Origin: Hippophae tibetana
Lineage: Eukaryota > Streptophyta > Magnoliopsida > Rosales > Elaeagnaceae
Assembly (NCBI GenBank): GCA_037013495.1
Contig: CM072811.1
Span: 29,682,723 to 29,746,722, forward strand
Direction: 5' to 3'
Length of the DNA: 64,000 nucleotides
Part shown: piece after piece, positions 63,501 through 64,000 of the stretch
Position numbering within the stretch: the first letter of the stretch is position 1
How the letters are laid out: every line of letters starts with the position of its first letter
Notes under the pieces: model-generated
Seen by the model: only the letters and a program-made list of their open reading frames with translations
Databases searched by the model: none
What the model was told of the DNA's origin: nothing
Program-made: the position numbers and the translations under genes

Positions 63501-64000
63501 GAAGGATATTGGGTCATAGTATAAAGTTTGCACTATTCATTTTTTTTTATTTATCTCAACTTTTTATTTTAGATATATATAATTTTTAAGCAAAAGCACC
63601 CATGTATAAATTGTATATATATTAAATAACAAGGTGACTGTTTAATTTTAGTTTTCTCTTTGAATTGGTTTAGGTAACCCCATATATGTCGGTTTTTGAG
63701 AAGTCATGAATGCATGAAGAAAAATACCTATACTTCAAATTTCTACTTAACTTATTCAAGTCAAGTAATAAAAATAAACATTTAACATTCTTTTAGGTTT
63801 AACTCAATGCAGGTACCTAGAGAGATAATCTAACAATTTAAAATGCAAAACGTTGACACAAATCAACACCAAATTAAATTTTTAAATAATGTAAAGTATG
63901 AATGAAAAAGATAAGATATAAAAAATCTAAAATTCTCATTCTTTTTAATCTAGTTTAAGATTATGATTAAAATCTATTAAATAAGTTATTTTTAAATTCG
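60576..64000. repeat. Satellite array, distinct subfamily at the right window edge
   Basis: Monomer starts lie at 60576, 61531, 62486 and 63440 (the last is cut by the window end). All carry GCAGGTACCTAGAGAG, and the region after GTTGACAC differs from the neighbouring block. The first two share GATACTGCGTCATAG and are close copies of each other; the third has AATTACGTCATAG. They are more different from one another than the left-hand trimers are. The array continues past the window. Confidence 0.9.

Noticed and set aside
1-64000. CRISPR array or prokaryotic origin
   Set aside because: The repeats are contiguous ~955-bp units without unique spacers, and the embedded element is a plant LTR retrotransposon.
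1-64000. CENP-B-box-like motif or other known centromere protein site in the monomer
   Set aside because: No stretch resembling the known 17-bp box was seen, and plants generally do not rely on it.

Overview
The window is non-genic plant heterochromatin: one long, very AT-rich tandem satellite array, split once by a young LTR retrotransposon. No host protein-coding gene, rRNA or tRNA gene was found. The organism is a flowering plant, probably a eudicot. This rests on the retroelement, a Ty3/gypsy element of the Athila type whose primer-binding site matches plant tRNA-Asp, and on the large-monomer satellite. I cannot name the species. A centromeric, pericentromeric or other heterochromatic block is the likely location, but that is inference.

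Satellite layout (positions 1-36236 and 47439-64000). The monomer is about 955 bp (mostly 953-961) and starts, in the phase used here, at TGCAAATGACTTATTCGG. About 57 monomers are present, all in the same orientation, and the array runs off both ends of the window. It is organised in local higher-order blocks. 958-15303 holds five copies of a 3-monomer unit (about 2870 bp), the first two differing at only about four positions. 15304-26272 holds a 4-monomer unit (3655 bp) containing a 795-bp deletion monomer. 26273-36236 holds a 5-monomer duplication (4781 bp offset). 47439-60575 shows mainly a 2-monomer alternation (about 1910 bp) and ends in a 158-bp monomer remnant. 60576-64000 holds a distinct, more divergent subfamily. 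Several monomers are mosaics of two types, as expected from unequal exchange and gene conversion.

The retroelement (36237-47438, about 11.2 kb) lies on the minus strand. It has LTRs of about 2.07-2.11 kb, a 5-bp target duplication (ATAAC), a tRNA-Asp primer-binding site, one long gag-pol reading frame (gag, zinc knuckle, protease, reverse transcriptase, RNase H, integrase), and a polypurine tract abutting the 3' LTR. It looks whole. A hand count gives roughly 18 substitutions between the LTRs (about 0.9%), so insertion was probably a few hundred thousand years ago. The satellite phase is preserved across it: the interrupted monomer would be 953 bp.

Nothing here looks like a new enzymatic or defence system. 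The interesting content is the satellite's higher-order structure, its recent local homogenisation compared with the age of the insertion, and some structural details of the LTRs.
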